Source: Ensifer sp. USDA 6670 (lineage in GTDB: Bacteria; Pseudomonadota; Alphaproteobacteria; Rhizobiales; Rhizobiaceae). From it: DNA of 60,340 nucleotides. A program made the translations under genes and the position numbers. The number at the start of each line of letters is the position of its first letter. Position 1 is the first letter of the stretch. Below the pieces are notes generated by a model. That model did not search any database. It was not told the DNA's origin and worked only from the letters and a program-made list of their open reading frames with translations. Positions 8,996 to 17,179 of this stretch are shown in pieces. The stretch is from the NCBI GenBank assembly GCA_000421085.1, contig ATWE01000024.1:1-60340 (forward strand), in the 5' to 3' direction.

Positions 8996-9199
8996 ATGTA
9001 CGATAAAGACGATTATGGCCCGCCGGAGCGACGGGCGGCAACCGGCCTGCCCCTCGGCGTAATGCTCCTGTCGGTGCTGGCGATTGCCGTTTATCTGCTT
9101 GCCGGGGCGGCGTTTCTGGACGGCAGAAGTCGGGACGTCGCGGCGTACGTACCGCGGGGAAGTCTGACTGCAGTATCTGACACTGGACAGCGCCCGTGA
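8996..9199 (+). CDS. Small single-pass membrane protein, unknown
   Basis: 67 residues with one hydrophobic segment (about residues 20-40; VMLLSVLAIAVYLLAGAAF), a charged N-terminus (MYDKDDYGPPERR) and a short periplasmic or cytoplasmic tail. The ATG at 8996 is preferred because of the preceding gagagga; the frame is open to 8951. I do not recognise the family. It could be a small envelope-stress or housekeeping membrane protein, but nothing nearby gives a function. Confidence 0.55.
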   Translation: MYDKDDYGPPERRAATGLPLGVMLLSVLAIAVYLLAGAAFLDGRSRDVAAYVPRGSLTAVSDTGQRP

Positions 9200-9266
9200 G
9201 GATGGCCCACAACCGTGTCAAGGGCGTGTGCGGTCCGGTGCGGCGCGCACCCTCGGAAGGACGCTC

Positions 9267-9527
9267 ATGAACACCGAGAAGATGCGAATGCTCATAGAGG
9301 ATTGTCGCAGAGACTTGTTCGCCTATTTGGCTCCCGGCAGCGGCATCAGCGACCGCGAGATGATCATCGCCCTGCTCCATCGCCTGGATGGACCGCAGGC
9401 TAGAGACGCGCTTGACGAAGACTTCGACTGGCCGCCACTTGCGCCCGAGGAATCACCGGATGAACAATCCGGGCACGTCCGGACCAACGCCCGTCTCAGG
9501 ATAATTCTCAACCGCCGCATACAATGA
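9267..9527 (+). CDS. Small hypothetical protein
   Basis: 86 residues, acidic in the middle (DEDFDWPPLAPEE) with a helical N-terminal half (MRMLIEDCRRDLFAYLA). There is no signal peptide or membrane segment. The ATG at 9267 is preceded by ggaagga. It follows the small membrane gene by 67 bases on the same strand. I recognise no family and give no function. Confidence 0.5.
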   Translation: MNTEKMRMLIEDCRRDLFAYLAPGSGISDREMIIALLHRLDGPQARDALDEDFDWPPLAPEESPDEQSGHVRTNARLRIILNRRIQ

Positions 9528-9724
9528 TCACCAGGGATGTACGCTGCACCCGATTATCTGCCGGCGCGGCACGCGCCTGGAATGCGAGCAAATGCTCCGG
9601 AGTAAGTTGACGCTGCGATCAAAGCTGCTAAAACGCCAGCCATTGGTGAGTGGGCAGCAAACCGGTGACGATCGCCGGTCTATCGGGAAGTCGGAAACGA
9701 ATTTCACGAAGCTCCTCAATCCCT

Positions 9725-9814
9725 GGAAGAGTGGCCGAGCGGTTTAAGGCACCGGTCTTGAAAACCGGCGTGCGTGAAAGCGTACCGTGGGTTCGAATCC
9801 CACCTCTTCCGCCA
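9725..9814 (+). tRNA. tRNA-Ser (anticodon TGA)
   Basis: Full cloverleaf with long variable arm. The acceptor stem ggaagag pairs with ctcttcc, the anticodon loop is cttgaaa (TGA), and the T loop is ttcgaat. Discriminator G and an encoded CCA end at 9814. It reads UCN serine codons. Confidence 0.97.
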
Positions 9815-10090
9815 TTTCGGAATTGAACGGGCACGCCGCAATCCCCGGTTTCTCGCCACCGATCGCCGCGTTCCGCACCGGCAAAACCCCAAGGCTCGTG
9901 GTTGCCCTGCCCTTCCGGCTCCTTGCGTCACCGCGCCGGAGCGGAAGAATCCGGCTGTTGGGCTCCACCGCGAAGGGGCGATATTCGGGTGATGAATTTT
10001 AGCGTGCCCTATCGGGCTGCAACGTGAAAACCGGCATACGGAATGCACTGGCGCGCGCGGCCGAAAAATCTTATAAAATCGGTGACCAGT

Positions 10091-10166
10091 GGGGTCGTAG
10101 CTCAGTTGGGAGAGCGCCGCAATCGCACTGCGGAGGTCGAGGGTTCGACTCCCTTCGACTCCACCA
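10091..10166 (+). tRNA. tRNA-Ala (anticodon CGC)
   Basis: Acceptor stem ggggtcg pairs with cgactcc and includes the G3:U70 pair that identifies alanine tRNAs. The anticodon stem ccgca/tgcgg encloses atcgcac, giving CGC. CCA is encoded (10164-10166). It decodes GCG. Confidence 0.96.
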
Positions 10167-10368
10167 TTTCCCTCTTGTGTCCATACCGGAGACATAGGTA
10201 GCAGATCGTACCTAGGACATGGGTGACATCCACCGATGCCGGACGTCAGGCTGCCAGAGTCTCGGACGATGCCGCGGCTCGGCCGCGCTTGCCAAAAAAG
10301 CTGATTTGAGAGAAAGTTTCAGTCTGACCTGTTCGAGGTCTGGGCAGCTCCCGCGAGTGGAGAAAAAC

Positions 10369-10533
10369 ATGCCTGTGAAATCTTTGGTGGCAGCCATAAT
10401 TTTTTCCCTCTTCGCCCTTTCGGGGTGCGCCAGCACGGGCTCGACCAACACGACTTATACCCAATGGTACGGGCCCTATCCCGAGCCTGAATTCGACGTT
10501 CTCACGCCGGGCGGACTGCGCCTTGCCTACTAG
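10369..10533 (+). CDS. Very small lipoprotein
   Basis: 54 residues. A signal peptide with a lipobox is clear (FALSGCAS; Cys20). The mature part is only about 35 residues and rich in Tyr, Pro and Thr (TYTQWYGPYPEPEFD). The ATG at 10369 follows gtggagaaaaac. It stands alone between tRNA-Ala and lexA. I recognise no family; an outer-membrane location is inferred from the lipobox and the absence of Asp at position +2. Confidence 0.6.
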   Translation: MPVKSLVAAIIFSLFALSGCASTGSTNTTYTQWYGPYPEPEFDVLTPGGLRLAY

Positions 10534-10696
10534 CATGCCATAGGCGCGGCCGACTGCCGGTGCCCGCCGCGTACGAAACATGCGCGAGCGTATCAGCCTC
10601 TGCACCGGAATGCGGAGCGATCGCATCGACACGCCGGATCGCAAGCGGATCGGCATTCGACAGCAAGCGAAATTCACGGAATTTTAGGCACTTGCG

Positions 10697-10711
10697 GAAC
10701 ACATATGGAAC
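10697..10711. promoter_or_regulatory. LexA box (autoregulation)
   Basis: GAAC-acatatg-GAAC at 10697-10711 is a perfect reverse-orientation match to the alphaproteobacterial LexA consensus GTTC-N7-GTTC, 47 bases before the lexA start. A second near-match GTTC-ttgattt-GTTT lies at 10723-10737. This predicts that LexA represses its own promoter. Confidence 0.88.
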
Positions 10712-10757
10712 AGATAGGTTCTGTTCTTGATTTGTTTCGCGATTCTGGAGTGTCGTC

Positions 10758-11474
10758 ATGCTGACCCGCAAGCAACAGGAATTGCTTCTGTTCATTCACG
10801 AGCGAATGAAGGAATCCGGGGTCCCGCCGTCCTTCGACGAGATGAAGGACGCCTTGGACCTTGCGTCCAAATCGGGTATCCACCGCTTGATCACTGCGCT
10901 CGAAGAACGCGGGTTCATTCGCCGGCTACCGAATCGCGCCCGGGCCCTCGAAGTCATCAAGCTACCGGAGGCCTATACCGGCACTTCGCAGGTCCGCCGC
11001 GGCTTTTCTCCGAGCGTGATCGAAGGCAGTCTGGGCAAGCCTGCAGCGCCGCCCGCCGCACCGAAACCGGCGCCGCCGGCCGAGACCGCATCGGTCGCCG
11101 TTCCGGTCATGGGCCGCATTGCCGCCGGTGTGCCGATTTCGGCAATCCAGAACAATATGCACGACATTTCCGTACCCGTCGAAATGATCGGCAGCGGCGA
11201 GCACTACGCTCTCGAGATCAAGGGCGATTCGATGATCGAGGCCGGCATCCTCGATGGCGATACGGTGATTATCCGGAACGGAAGCACTGCCAGCCCCGGG
11301 GATATCGTCGTCGCCCTGATCGACGACGAGGAAGCAACATTGAAGCGATTCCGCCGCAAGGGCGCCTCTATTGCGCTCGAGGCCGCCAATCCGGCTTACG
11401 AAACACGCATATTCGGTCCGGACCGGGTCAAGATCCAAGGCAGGCTCGTCGGACTCATTCGGCGGTACCATTAG
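10758..11474 (+). CDS. lexA: LexA repressor, SOS response regulator
   Basis: 238 residues. The N-terminal winged helix ([17 protein letters not shown] ... [18 protein letters not shown]) binds SOS boxes. The self-cleavage site is A123-G124 (RIAAGVP) and the catalytic dyad is S158 (KGDSMIEAG) and K196 (ATLKRF). RecA-ssDNA triggers cleavage and SOS induction. The linker is long and Ala/Pro-rich (residues 94-112), as in rhizobial LexA. The LexA boxes upstream show autoregulation. It stands alone between tRNA genes. Confidence 0.97.
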   Translation: MLTRKQQELLLFIHERMKESGVPPSFDEMKDALDLASKSGIHRLITALEERGFIRRLPNRARALEVIKLPEAYTGTSQVRRGFSPSVIEGSLGKPAAPPAAPKPAPPAETASVAVPVMGRIAAGVPISAIQNNMHDISVPVEMIGSGEHYALEIKGDSMIEAGILDGDTVIIRNGSTASPGDIVVALIDDEEATLKRFRRKGASIALEAANPAYETRIFGPDRVKIQGRLVGLIRRYH

Positions 11475-11694
11475 AGCCTGCTGATCAGGTGGGTAGCCGC
11501 TTCCTGCGGAAGTACGCAGTTTCAAAATGTTGGATGTGGGAGTATTGCGCCTTGGGGCGCCATGGCCGCTCCCGTTCACAGAACCGAAGACGTATTTATA
11601 CAGGATAAAAAATACCTATTCCAAATGTAACCTCTTGCGGATTGCGATCAATCATTCTAAATCCGCGCCACGATTTGAAAACGCAAATCGTAGA

Positions 11695-11768
11695 GGCCTC
11701 GTGGCGGAGTGGTGACGCAGAGGACTGCAAATCCTTGTACGCCGGTTCAATTCCGGCCGAGGCCTCCA
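11695..11768 (+). tRNA. tRNA-Cys (anticodon GCA)
   Basis: Acceptor stem ggcctcg/cgaggcc, anticodon loop ctgcaaa (GCA), T loop ttcaatt, discriminator U73 and encoded CCA. U73 is the known cysteine identity element. Confidence 0.96.
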
Positions 11769-11813
11769 ATAGCCACCCCTGATCAGTTTTGTTGCCGACA
11801 AACTTTACCTTCG

Positions 11814-12893
11814 TCAGACGAAGGCGAAATCCGCATTCGCAAAGACGAAGTTGGCAGCGCTGAGGTCGGCAGCGTGGATGCCGACCAGGGTGACCTGATC
11901 CACCGTGCCATTCAATTGCAGGACAGCGTTCCCGTCAGCATCGTCGCCTATGTTGGGCAGAAAATCGGCGAAGTCGTCGTAGCCATAGCCAGCGATTTGG
12001 ATGATGTCCTTGCCCAATTCGAAGTCGAAGACCTCATCCCGTCCACTGTTCCGCGCAAACAGGAACTGATCGGCACCGGTCTCGACCGCGAAGGATGCGG
12101 TAAGTCGGCCATCGCCCCAGAGCTGATCGTTACCGCCGCCGCCGATCAAGAGGTCGTTCCCACCCGCGGTGTCCACGCCGACCTCTGCATCGCCATACAG
12201 GACATCATTGCCTTTGCCTCCGTCGAGCAGGTCGTCGCCGCCACTACCGCCTCGTGAGAAAAGAACATCTCCAACGAGAAAGTCATTGCCCGAACCACCA
12301 TAGAGGTGATCGTCGCCGCCGATGCCGGATTCCACGACGCCTTGGTCGAGGCCATCGCCGTAGAGCTTGTCATGGCCCTCTCCGCCCTGGAGCCGATCGT
12401 TCCCGCCAACGAAAAAATCGCCCAGGGAGAAAGCGTCGCCCGAGAGAATATCGTCTCCGCCGCCGCCGTCGAGCCAGTCGTCGCCACCACGCCCTCTGAG
12501 GCAATTGTAGCCATCGCCGAAGAGTGTATCGTTGCCTTTGCCGCCCGAGAGGCGATCATTGCCTCCGGCGACGATAGCGGGGTCACTCACATTGATCGAG
12601 AAGGCATCGCCGTACAGCGTGTCGTCGCCGGCGCCGCCATCGAGCTGGTCGTCGCCACCACGCCCCTGATTGGAGATCGCCCAAGCGTCGCCGAAGAGCG
12701 TGTCGTTGCCGCCACGGCCCTCGAGGCTGTCGCGGCCACCCTGCCCCGAAGACAGGAAGCCGCCGATTTCGGGGACTCCCAGGCTATTGTCGGTCGTGAA
12801 TGGGTCTCCAAAGACAACGTCCGGATCATCCGTGCCGAAGATGTGATTGTCGAGCCCCAGCCAAGGGGCGATGCCACCGATCAGATGCGCCAT
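11814..12893 (-). CDS. RTX-type calcium-binding repeat protein
   Basis: 359 residues, mostly haemolysin-type nonapeptides (GGxGxDxLx). Pairs of nonapeptides (for example GGDDQLDGGAGDDTLYGD and GGNDRLSGGKGNDTLFGD) are separated by short inserts that nearly all begin Gly-Asp (GDAFS, GDGYN, GDGLD, GDVLF, GDAEV), giving a regular compound repeat of roughly 35-40 residues from about 40 to 290. The C-terminal segment (FLFARNSGRDEVFDFELGKDII) resembles the end of RTX proteins and is where a type I secretion signal would lie; there is no N-terminal signal. The ATG at 12893 follows ggagag. No export genes are adjacent. No enzymatic domain is visible. Confidence 0.88.
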   Translation of the reverse strand: MAHLIGGIAPWLGLDNHIFGTDDPDVVFGDPFTTDNSLGVPEIGGFLSSGQGGRDSLEGRGGNDTLFGDAWAISNQGRGGDDQLDGGAGDDTLYGDAFSINVSDPAIVAGGNDRLSGGKGNDTLFGDGYNCLRGRGGDDWLDGGGGDDILSGDAFSLGDFFVGGNDRLQGGEGHDKLYGDGLDQGVVESGIGGDDHLYGGSGNDFLVGDVLFSRGGSGGDDLLDGGKGNDVLYGDAEVGVDTAGGNDLLIGGGGNDQLWGDGRLTASFAVETGADQFLFARNSGRDEVFDFELGKDIIQIAGYGYDDFADFLPNIGDDADGNAVLQLNGTVDQVTLVGIHAADLSAANFVFANADFAFV

Positions 12894-13229
12894 TTTTCTC
12901 TCCACAGTGCTGCAAAGTAGGTGATGCTCATCTTGGTACCCGGACGGCCACTGGGGGCGTTGGCCTCGTCCGACCTCGTCTAAGTGACGAGCGGGCTAAT
13001 GTTGCCGAACGCGATGTTCCTGTCCATTGACCACTTTGGATTAACTACAGGTTGTACTTTCCGTGAAGTGCCGCGTCCGGATACTGGAAGACGGACGAGC
13101 TTGCCCAAGTTCCGGACGACGTCGACGAAGAGCGAAACCTGGAGATCATGTGGTCTCCTGATCGGCGGTTGTGCTATAGCGTCCCGTCGGCCGGCCTCAC
13201 CGGGAGGGCGGCACTCGAAGCGCGACGTG
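12894..13229. other. Intergenic region without a recognised gene
   Basis: The only local structure noticed is a short hairpin ctcgtc/gacgag (12975-12980 and 12986-12991). Promoters for the divergent RTX gene and the membrane gene at 13230 should lie here, but I cannot place them. Confidence 0.4.
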
Positions 13230-13577
13230 ATGGATATTCCTTGGGGCTACATTCAGCGCCACTTCGACTGGCTCGGTCATGTGGTCGAGGGCTTCTGTAT
13301 TGCAGCAGTCGTCGCCCTGCTGTTCATGGTGATTTCACCGAGAAGATTGGCGCTGATCATCGGCCTCGCCTTCGCCATCGGACACTTTCACGGCCGCGAG
13401 AAACGTGATTTCGAGATCAGCGCAAAGCTGCCGCCGCCTCACCTGAAGGGTTATGAAATGTGGAGGTGGAATTGGGATCAGGCGACCGACTTCTGGCCGG
13501 TCGCTTTGGTGCTCGCCTGCATCATTGTCGCCCTCCTGCCCAAACGACGTCGAAAGCCGAGCAGTTCCGACGACTGA
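13230..13577 (+). CDS. Small two-pass membrane protein, unknown
   Basis: 115 residues with two hydrophobic segments: VVEGFCIAAVVALLFMVI (about 18-36, possibly continuing through LALIIGLAFAIGHF) and VALVLACIIVALLPK near the C-terminus, then a basic tail (KRRRKPSSSDD). The first ATG with the conserved-looking start MDIPWGYIQRHFDW is chosen; the open frame upstream is long but has no coding character. I recall no family. The soluble loop between the segments is rich in charged and aromatic residues. Confidence 0.55.
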   Translation: MDIPWGYIQRHFDWLGHVVEGFCIAAVVALLFMVISPRRLALIIGLAFAIGHFHGREKRDFEISAKLPPPHLKGYEMWRWNWDQATDFWPVALVLACIIVALLPKRRRKPSSSDD

Positions 13578-13625
13578 AAAGCACTGATGCGCATTTCTGG
13601 CGGGACCCTTCGCAACGTCCACCTC

Positions 13626-13922
13626 TCAGGACTTGCCGGACGAGTTCGGCTTGCTGCGCCATCGGGCCCACCATATGGCCAGCTTGCGCCGCCGCCGGCG
13701 CATCGAGGGAATGTCGTGCGAAAGCACGAGCAGGCCCAGAGGAACCATCCAGAAGCCCAGGATCGGTAGAAATCCGAGCACACCGCCGAAGACGAGCAGA
13801 ACGCCGATGAGGACGCGCAATGCCGGCGAATTGGGCAGGCTCATCCGCCATTTTCCGAGCACGATCTCACGCGTCTTGGGATCGATGCCAAAATGCTTCT
13901 TCTTGCCTTCGGTCGCCATCAT
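13626..13922 (-). CDS. Small membrane protein, possibly PGPGW-type
   Basis: 98 residues. Two adjacent hydrophobic stretches (LRVLIGVLLVFGGVLGFLPI and FWMVPLGLLVLSHD) lie at about residues 35-70, followed by a strongly basic segment (MRRRRRKLAIWWARWRSK). The layout resembles the putative membrane family named for its PGPGW motif, though that exact motif is not present. It is convergent with the gene at 13230. Function unknown. Confidence 0.6.
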   Translation of the reverse strand: MMATEGKKKHFGIDPKTREIVLGKWRMSLPNSPALRVLIGVLLVFGGVLGFLPILGFWMVPLGLLVLSHDIPSMRRRRRKLAIWWARWRSKPNSSGKS

Positions 13923-14061
13923 TCTTCTTTCGTACCAATGACCCCACAGTTGGTGGCTTCTCCACAGGGCGGCAACCGCCTACCGTCATTTTTTTTGAAA
14001 AACCGCTTGGCAAATCGGAAAAGCATTTGTATTAGCAGCCTCACTTCTGCGGCGCAGATGA

Positions 14062-14136
14062 TCCCTGGTAGCTCAGCGGTAGAGCACTCGACTGTTAATC
14101 GATAGGTCGCCGGTTCGAATCCGGCCCGGGGAGCCA
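14062..14136 (+). tRNA. tRNA-Asn (anticodon GTT)
   Basis: Acceptor stem tccctgg pairs with ccgggga including a T-G wobble, anticodon loop ctgttaa (GTT), T loop ttcgaat, discriminator G and encoded CCA. Confidence 0.97.
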
Positions 14137-14142
14137 GTTTCG

Positions 14143-14179
14143 AAAGAGCCATTCGCGGCAAAGCCCGAATGGCTCTTTT
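14143..14179 (+). terminator. Rho-independent terminator after tRNA-Asn
   Basis: A 13-bp stem aaagagccattcg (14143-14155) pairs with cgaatggctcttt (14166-14178), followed by T residues. It ends the tRNA-Asn transcript 37 bases before the transporter start. Confidence 0.85.
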
Positions 14180-14215
14180 CATTTTTGTCGGGCTGATTTT
14201 CTCGTAGGTTTCCTC

Positions 14216-14560
14216 ATGCGTCTTGCATGGCTCTTCCTGGTCCTCGCGATCGCGACCGAGGTCGTCGGCCTGACTGTAATGAAGGCGGCATCCGGCTCCG
14301 GCTCCTATGGGGGGCATATCGTCATGTATGCCTCGATCGCGCTCTCCTATGTCTTCCTGGCACGAGCGGTGAAGACTATTCCGGTCGGCGTCGCCTATGC
14401 CGTCTGGGAGGGATCCGGCGTCGCCGTGATCACGCTCGTCTCCGTTTTCGTTTTCGGCCATGCGCTCTCCGGTCGCGAGATGCTGGGCCTTGCGATGGCC
14501 GTCGCGGGAATTCTTCTCCTCAATGCCGGCAGGAGCGATGCAGAGGAAGCCGCCGCATGA
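14216..14560 (+). CDS. mdtJ: SMR-family transporter subunit, MdtJ-like
   Basis: 114 residues, four transmembrane helices. The first helix holds the conserved glutamate (AIATEVVGLTVMK, Glu15), and GVAYAVWEGSG matches the MdtJ signature. In E. coli MdtI and MdtJ act together and export spermidine. It overlaps the next SMR gene by four bases (ATGA), typical of paired SMR subunits that must be made in equal amounts. It is probably driven from a promoter just downstream of the tRNA-Asn terminator. The substrate here is inferred only from family resemblance. Confidence 0.85.
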   Translation: MRLAWLFLVLAIATEVVGLTVMKAASGSGSYGGHIVMYASIALSYVFLARAVKTIPVGVAYAVWEGSGVAVITLVSVFVFGHALSGREMLGLAMAVAGILLLNAGRSDAEEAAA

Positions 14561-14883
14561 GCGCGTCGGGTCTCTCCTTCGCATTAGCGGTCGCCGCCGG
14601 CGTGCTCGATGTGGCAGCGAATCTCGCCTCGACGAAGTCGAACGGATTTTCCCGCCGCGGCTGGGGTGCCCTTTCGATTGTCTTGGTGCTTGCGGCCTTC
14701 GCGCTGCTGGCGGAAGCGATCAAGGATATGGACCTGGCGGTCGCCTATGCCATTCTCGGCGCAACCGGGATCTTTGGCACGGCCATCTGCGGCCGCCTTT
14801 TCTTCGGTCAGAGGCTGAAACCGATCGGCTGGCTTGGACTGTCACTGATTTTCGGCGCGGTGCTGGTGCTTCACACCGCCTGA
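14557..14883 (+). CDS. mdtI: SMR-family transporter subunit, MdtI-like, with Asp at the Glu position
   Basis: 108 residues, four transmembrane helices. Alignment by eye with MdtI places GVLDVAAN against VLEIVAN, so the proton/substrate-binding glutamate of helix 1 is Asp17 here. The later YALW motif reads YAIL, losing the tryptophan. The rest (DLAVAYAILGATGIFG, LFFGQRLKPIGWLGL) matches the MdtI branch well. Translation is coupled to mdtJ by an ATGA overlap. Its last bases belong to a 42-bp block that is repeated in the 3' end of the downstream SDR gene. Confidence 0.82.
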   Translation: MSASGLSFALAVAAGVLDVAANLASTKSNGFSRRGWGALSIVLVLAAFALLAEAIKDMDLAVAYAILGATGIFGTAICGRLFFGQRLKPIGWLGLSLIFGAVLVLHTA

Positions 14884-14919
14884 GCGCTTGTTCCTCAGGG
14901 CCGAGGCGACGGCTACCCT
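14878..14919. repeat. Degenerate copy of the SDR gene 3' end
   Basis: This 42-bp block matches 14999-15040 at about 34 of 42 positions, the first 16 bases being identical (gcctgagcgcttgttc). The second copy codes for the tail of the SDR protein. On the minus strand the first copy would read VAVASALRNKRSG against AAVAAAPTNKRSG in the SDR, so it looks like a relic of a duplicated SDR 3' end next to mdtI. Confidence 0.65.
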
Positions 14920-14968
14920 GGCAATGGCTTCTCGTGACATCTTATATGATCGCGTTAAGATCCAGGTG

Positions 14969-15817
14969 CTACACCGCCTGACGCGGCTGTCCGTCGGAGC
15001 CTGAGCGCTTGTTCGTTGGAGCCGCAGCGACCGCTGCCCTACCCGGTACCAGCCGGTCGAGAAGCGCGAAGTAAAGCCCATACGGCAGGATCCGCAGCAA
15101 TTTGACCAAATACGTAAATCGTTTCGGGAAGGTGATCTCGAAACGCGAAGACTTCAGGCCGGCGCATATCCGATCTGCCGCCTCCTGCGTGCTCACCAGC
15201 GCCGGTCTCGGGAATCCGCCTTTCGGTGCAGCCTGCGTATCCACGAATCCGGGACAGATGACCTGCAGGCGGATGCCAATGCGGTCGAGGTCGAATTTCA
15301 GGCTCTCCGCCATGTTGATGAGTGCCGCCTTGCTCGCACCATAGGCGGCGCTCATCGGCAAACCTCCATAGCCGGCCACCGACGACATGATCGCGATCTG
15401 TCCATGCCCCTTGGCCTTCATATGCTCGACAAGCGGTACGAGACAGTTGACGACACCGTTGAGATTGACGGCGAAGCTCCTGTCGAAGGGCTCCCGACGC
15501 AGCTCGTCGCCACGGACCGGCAGGGCGACGCCGGCGTTGAGGACGGCGAGTGCCACCTGCCCGTGCTCGTATTCGATTTTGGCCAGCAGCCGCTCCATGT
15601 CCTTCGGATCGGTGACGTCTCCATCGAGAACGATCATCCGCCCCGGTCCGGCCGCCTCGTACTGAAGGGCTACCAGCTTCTCGTGACTTCGCGCCGTTAC
15701 GACCACGGAATAGCCTTCCTCGGCCAATCGAATCGCCAGGGCGCGACCGATTCCGGAACTTGCGCCGGTGATCCATGCCAATCCATGTTCAGGGCGGGCG
15801 GTGAATACAGCTGTCAT
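14969..15817 (-). CDS. Short-chain dehydrogenase/reductase
   Basis: 282 residues, classical SDR. The nucleotide-binding TGASSGIGRA is at about residues 17-26, the NAG motif appears as VLNAGVA, and the catalytic Ser-Tyr-Lys are in SSVAGYGGLP and YGASKAAL. The C-terminal 40 residues extend beyond the fold (LLRILPYGLYFALLDRL), with a hydrophobic stretch that could associate with membrane. The substrate cannot be deduced. It is convergent with the SMR genes and divergent from cysteine synthase. Confidence 0.9.
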   Translation of the reverse strand: MTAVFTARPEHGLAWITGASSGIGRALAIRLAEEGYSVVVTARSHEKLVALQYEAAGPGRMIVLDGDVTDPKDMERLLAKIEYEHGQVALAVLNAGVALPVRGDELRREPFDRSFAVNLNGVVNCLVPLVEHMKAKGHGQIAIMSSVAGYGGLPMSAAYGASKAALINMAESLKFDLDRIGIRLQVICPGFVDTQAAPKGGFPRPALVSTQEAADRICAGLKSSRFEITFPKRFTYLVKLLRILPYGLYFALLDRLVPGRAAVAAAPTNKRSGSDGQPRQAV

Positions 15818-16131
15818 CTTTTCCTCGCTCGTCGACGGGGGTTCTCACCGGGGCCACCGCATAAGCGGTCGGTCCGCACACCTCTCCGGACGGCAAGCGC
15901 CTGCCCCGCAATCTCCGCTTCCCGCCCGTCGATTGACGGCAGAGACGTTTTTTGCCCGGGACAGGAAAGCCGCGAAACGCTATTCCTTGCCTGCAGGACA
16001 GACTGAGCCGAAAACACGCCAATATTTCGGCGATCCTGCCCATGAAACCAAATGTTTATCGGCTTGCCGTCGACTGAGGTTAGTGCTTGGCTAATGCCGG
16101 CATCCGTTCCGTCCAGCGCGAGGTTTTCAAA
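15818..16131. other. Divergent promoter region, SDR / cysteine synthase
   Basis: No gene seen. It must contain the promoters for both neighbours. The one small inverted repeat noticed (cgtc-gatt-gacg near 15927-15938) has no recognised regulator. Confidence 0.4.
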
Positions 16132-17172
16132 ATGCCTGTTCTTCCGTCCGTGCTCGAAGCAATCGGCAATACGCCGCTGATCCGGCTCAAGGCCGTGTCC
16201 GAAGCGACCGGCTGCAACATTCTCGGCAAAGCGGAGTTCCTCAATCCCGGGCAGTCGGTGAAGGACCGGGCAGCGCTCTGGATCATCCGCCAGGCCGAGA
16301 AGGCCGGCCAGTTGCGACCGGGCGGCGTGATCGTCGAAGGTACGGCCGGCAATACGGGGATCGGCCTTGCCGTTGTCGGTAGCGCACTTGGATACCGCAC
16401 CGTAATCGTCATCCCCGAAACCCAGAGTCAGGAAAAGAAGGACGCGCTGCGCCTGCTTGGGGCCGAACTGGTCGAAGTTCCGGCTGTGCCTTACAGGAAT
16501 CCCAACAACTACGTGAAGATCTCCGGGCGGTTGGCGGCCCAGCTCGCCGAAACCGAGCCGAACGGCGCCATCTGGGCGAACCAGTTCGACAATGTCGCCA
16601 ACCGGCAAGCGCATGTCGATACGACCGCGCCTGAAATCTGGCGCGACACCGATGGCAAGGTCGACGGCTTCATCTGCGCCGTCGGCTCCGGCGGCACGCT
16701 TGCCGGCGTGGCGGAAGGTCTGCGCGCCCGCAATGCGGCGATCAAGATCGGCATCGCCGATCCGGAAGGGGCGGCACTCTACAATTTTTATGCCCATGGC
16801 GAGCTCAAGTCGAGCGGCAGCTCGATCACCGAAGGCATCGGTCAGGGCCGAATCACCGCCAACCTCGAAGGCTTCGAGCCGGACTTCGCCTACCAGATTC
16901 CGGATGCTGAAGCGGTGCCCTACGTCTTCGATCTCATCGAAAAAGAAGGCATTTGCGTCGGCGGCTCGACCGGCATCAACATCGCCGGCGCCGTGCGGCT
17001 TGCCCGCGACCTCGGACCGGGACACACGGTCGTGACGATCCTGTGCGACTATGGTAACCGCTATCAGTCGAAGCTCTTCAATCCGGACTTTCTGACCTCC
17101 AAGGCTCTGCCGGTTCCGGACTGGCTTAAGGCGACGTCGAACATAGCAGTGCCATACGAACCCGCTGGATAG
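16132..17172 (+). CDS. Cysteine synthase family (OASS-like), TAGNTG subtype
   Basis: 346 residues, fold-type II PLP enzyme. The PLP lysine is K44 (PGQSVKDRAA). The substrate-binding loop reads T71-A-G-N-T-G instead of the canonical TSGNTG of CysK. Other hallmarks are EGIGQGRI and GGSTGINIAGA. The family makes cysteine from O-acetylserine and sulfide. The Ser-to-Ala loop and the insert PAVPYRNPNNY resemble a second branch of cysteine synthases that I also recall from fungi, so donor specificity may differ. It starts an operon with alaX (7-base gap), then sseA. The frame is open upstream to 16087; MPVLPSVLEAIGNTPLIRL fits the family start. Confidence 0.88.
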   Translation: MPVLPSVLEAIGNTPLIRLKAVSEATGCNILGKAEFLNPGQSVKDRAALWIIRQAEKAGQLRPGGVIVEGTAGNTGIGLAVVGSALGYRTVIVIPETQSQEKKDALRLLGAELVEVPAVPYRNPNNYVKISGRLAAQLAETEPNGAIWANQFDNVANRQAHVDTTAPEIWRDTDGKVDGFICAVGSGGTLAGVAEGLRARNAAIKIGIADPEGAALYNFYAHGELKSSGSSITEGIGQGRITANLEGFEPDFAYQIPDAEAVPYVFDLIEKEGICVGGSTGINIAGAVRLARDLGPGHTVVTILCDYGNRYQSKLFNPDFLTSKALPVPDWLKATSNIAVPYEPAG

Positions 17173-17179
17173 GATTGCC

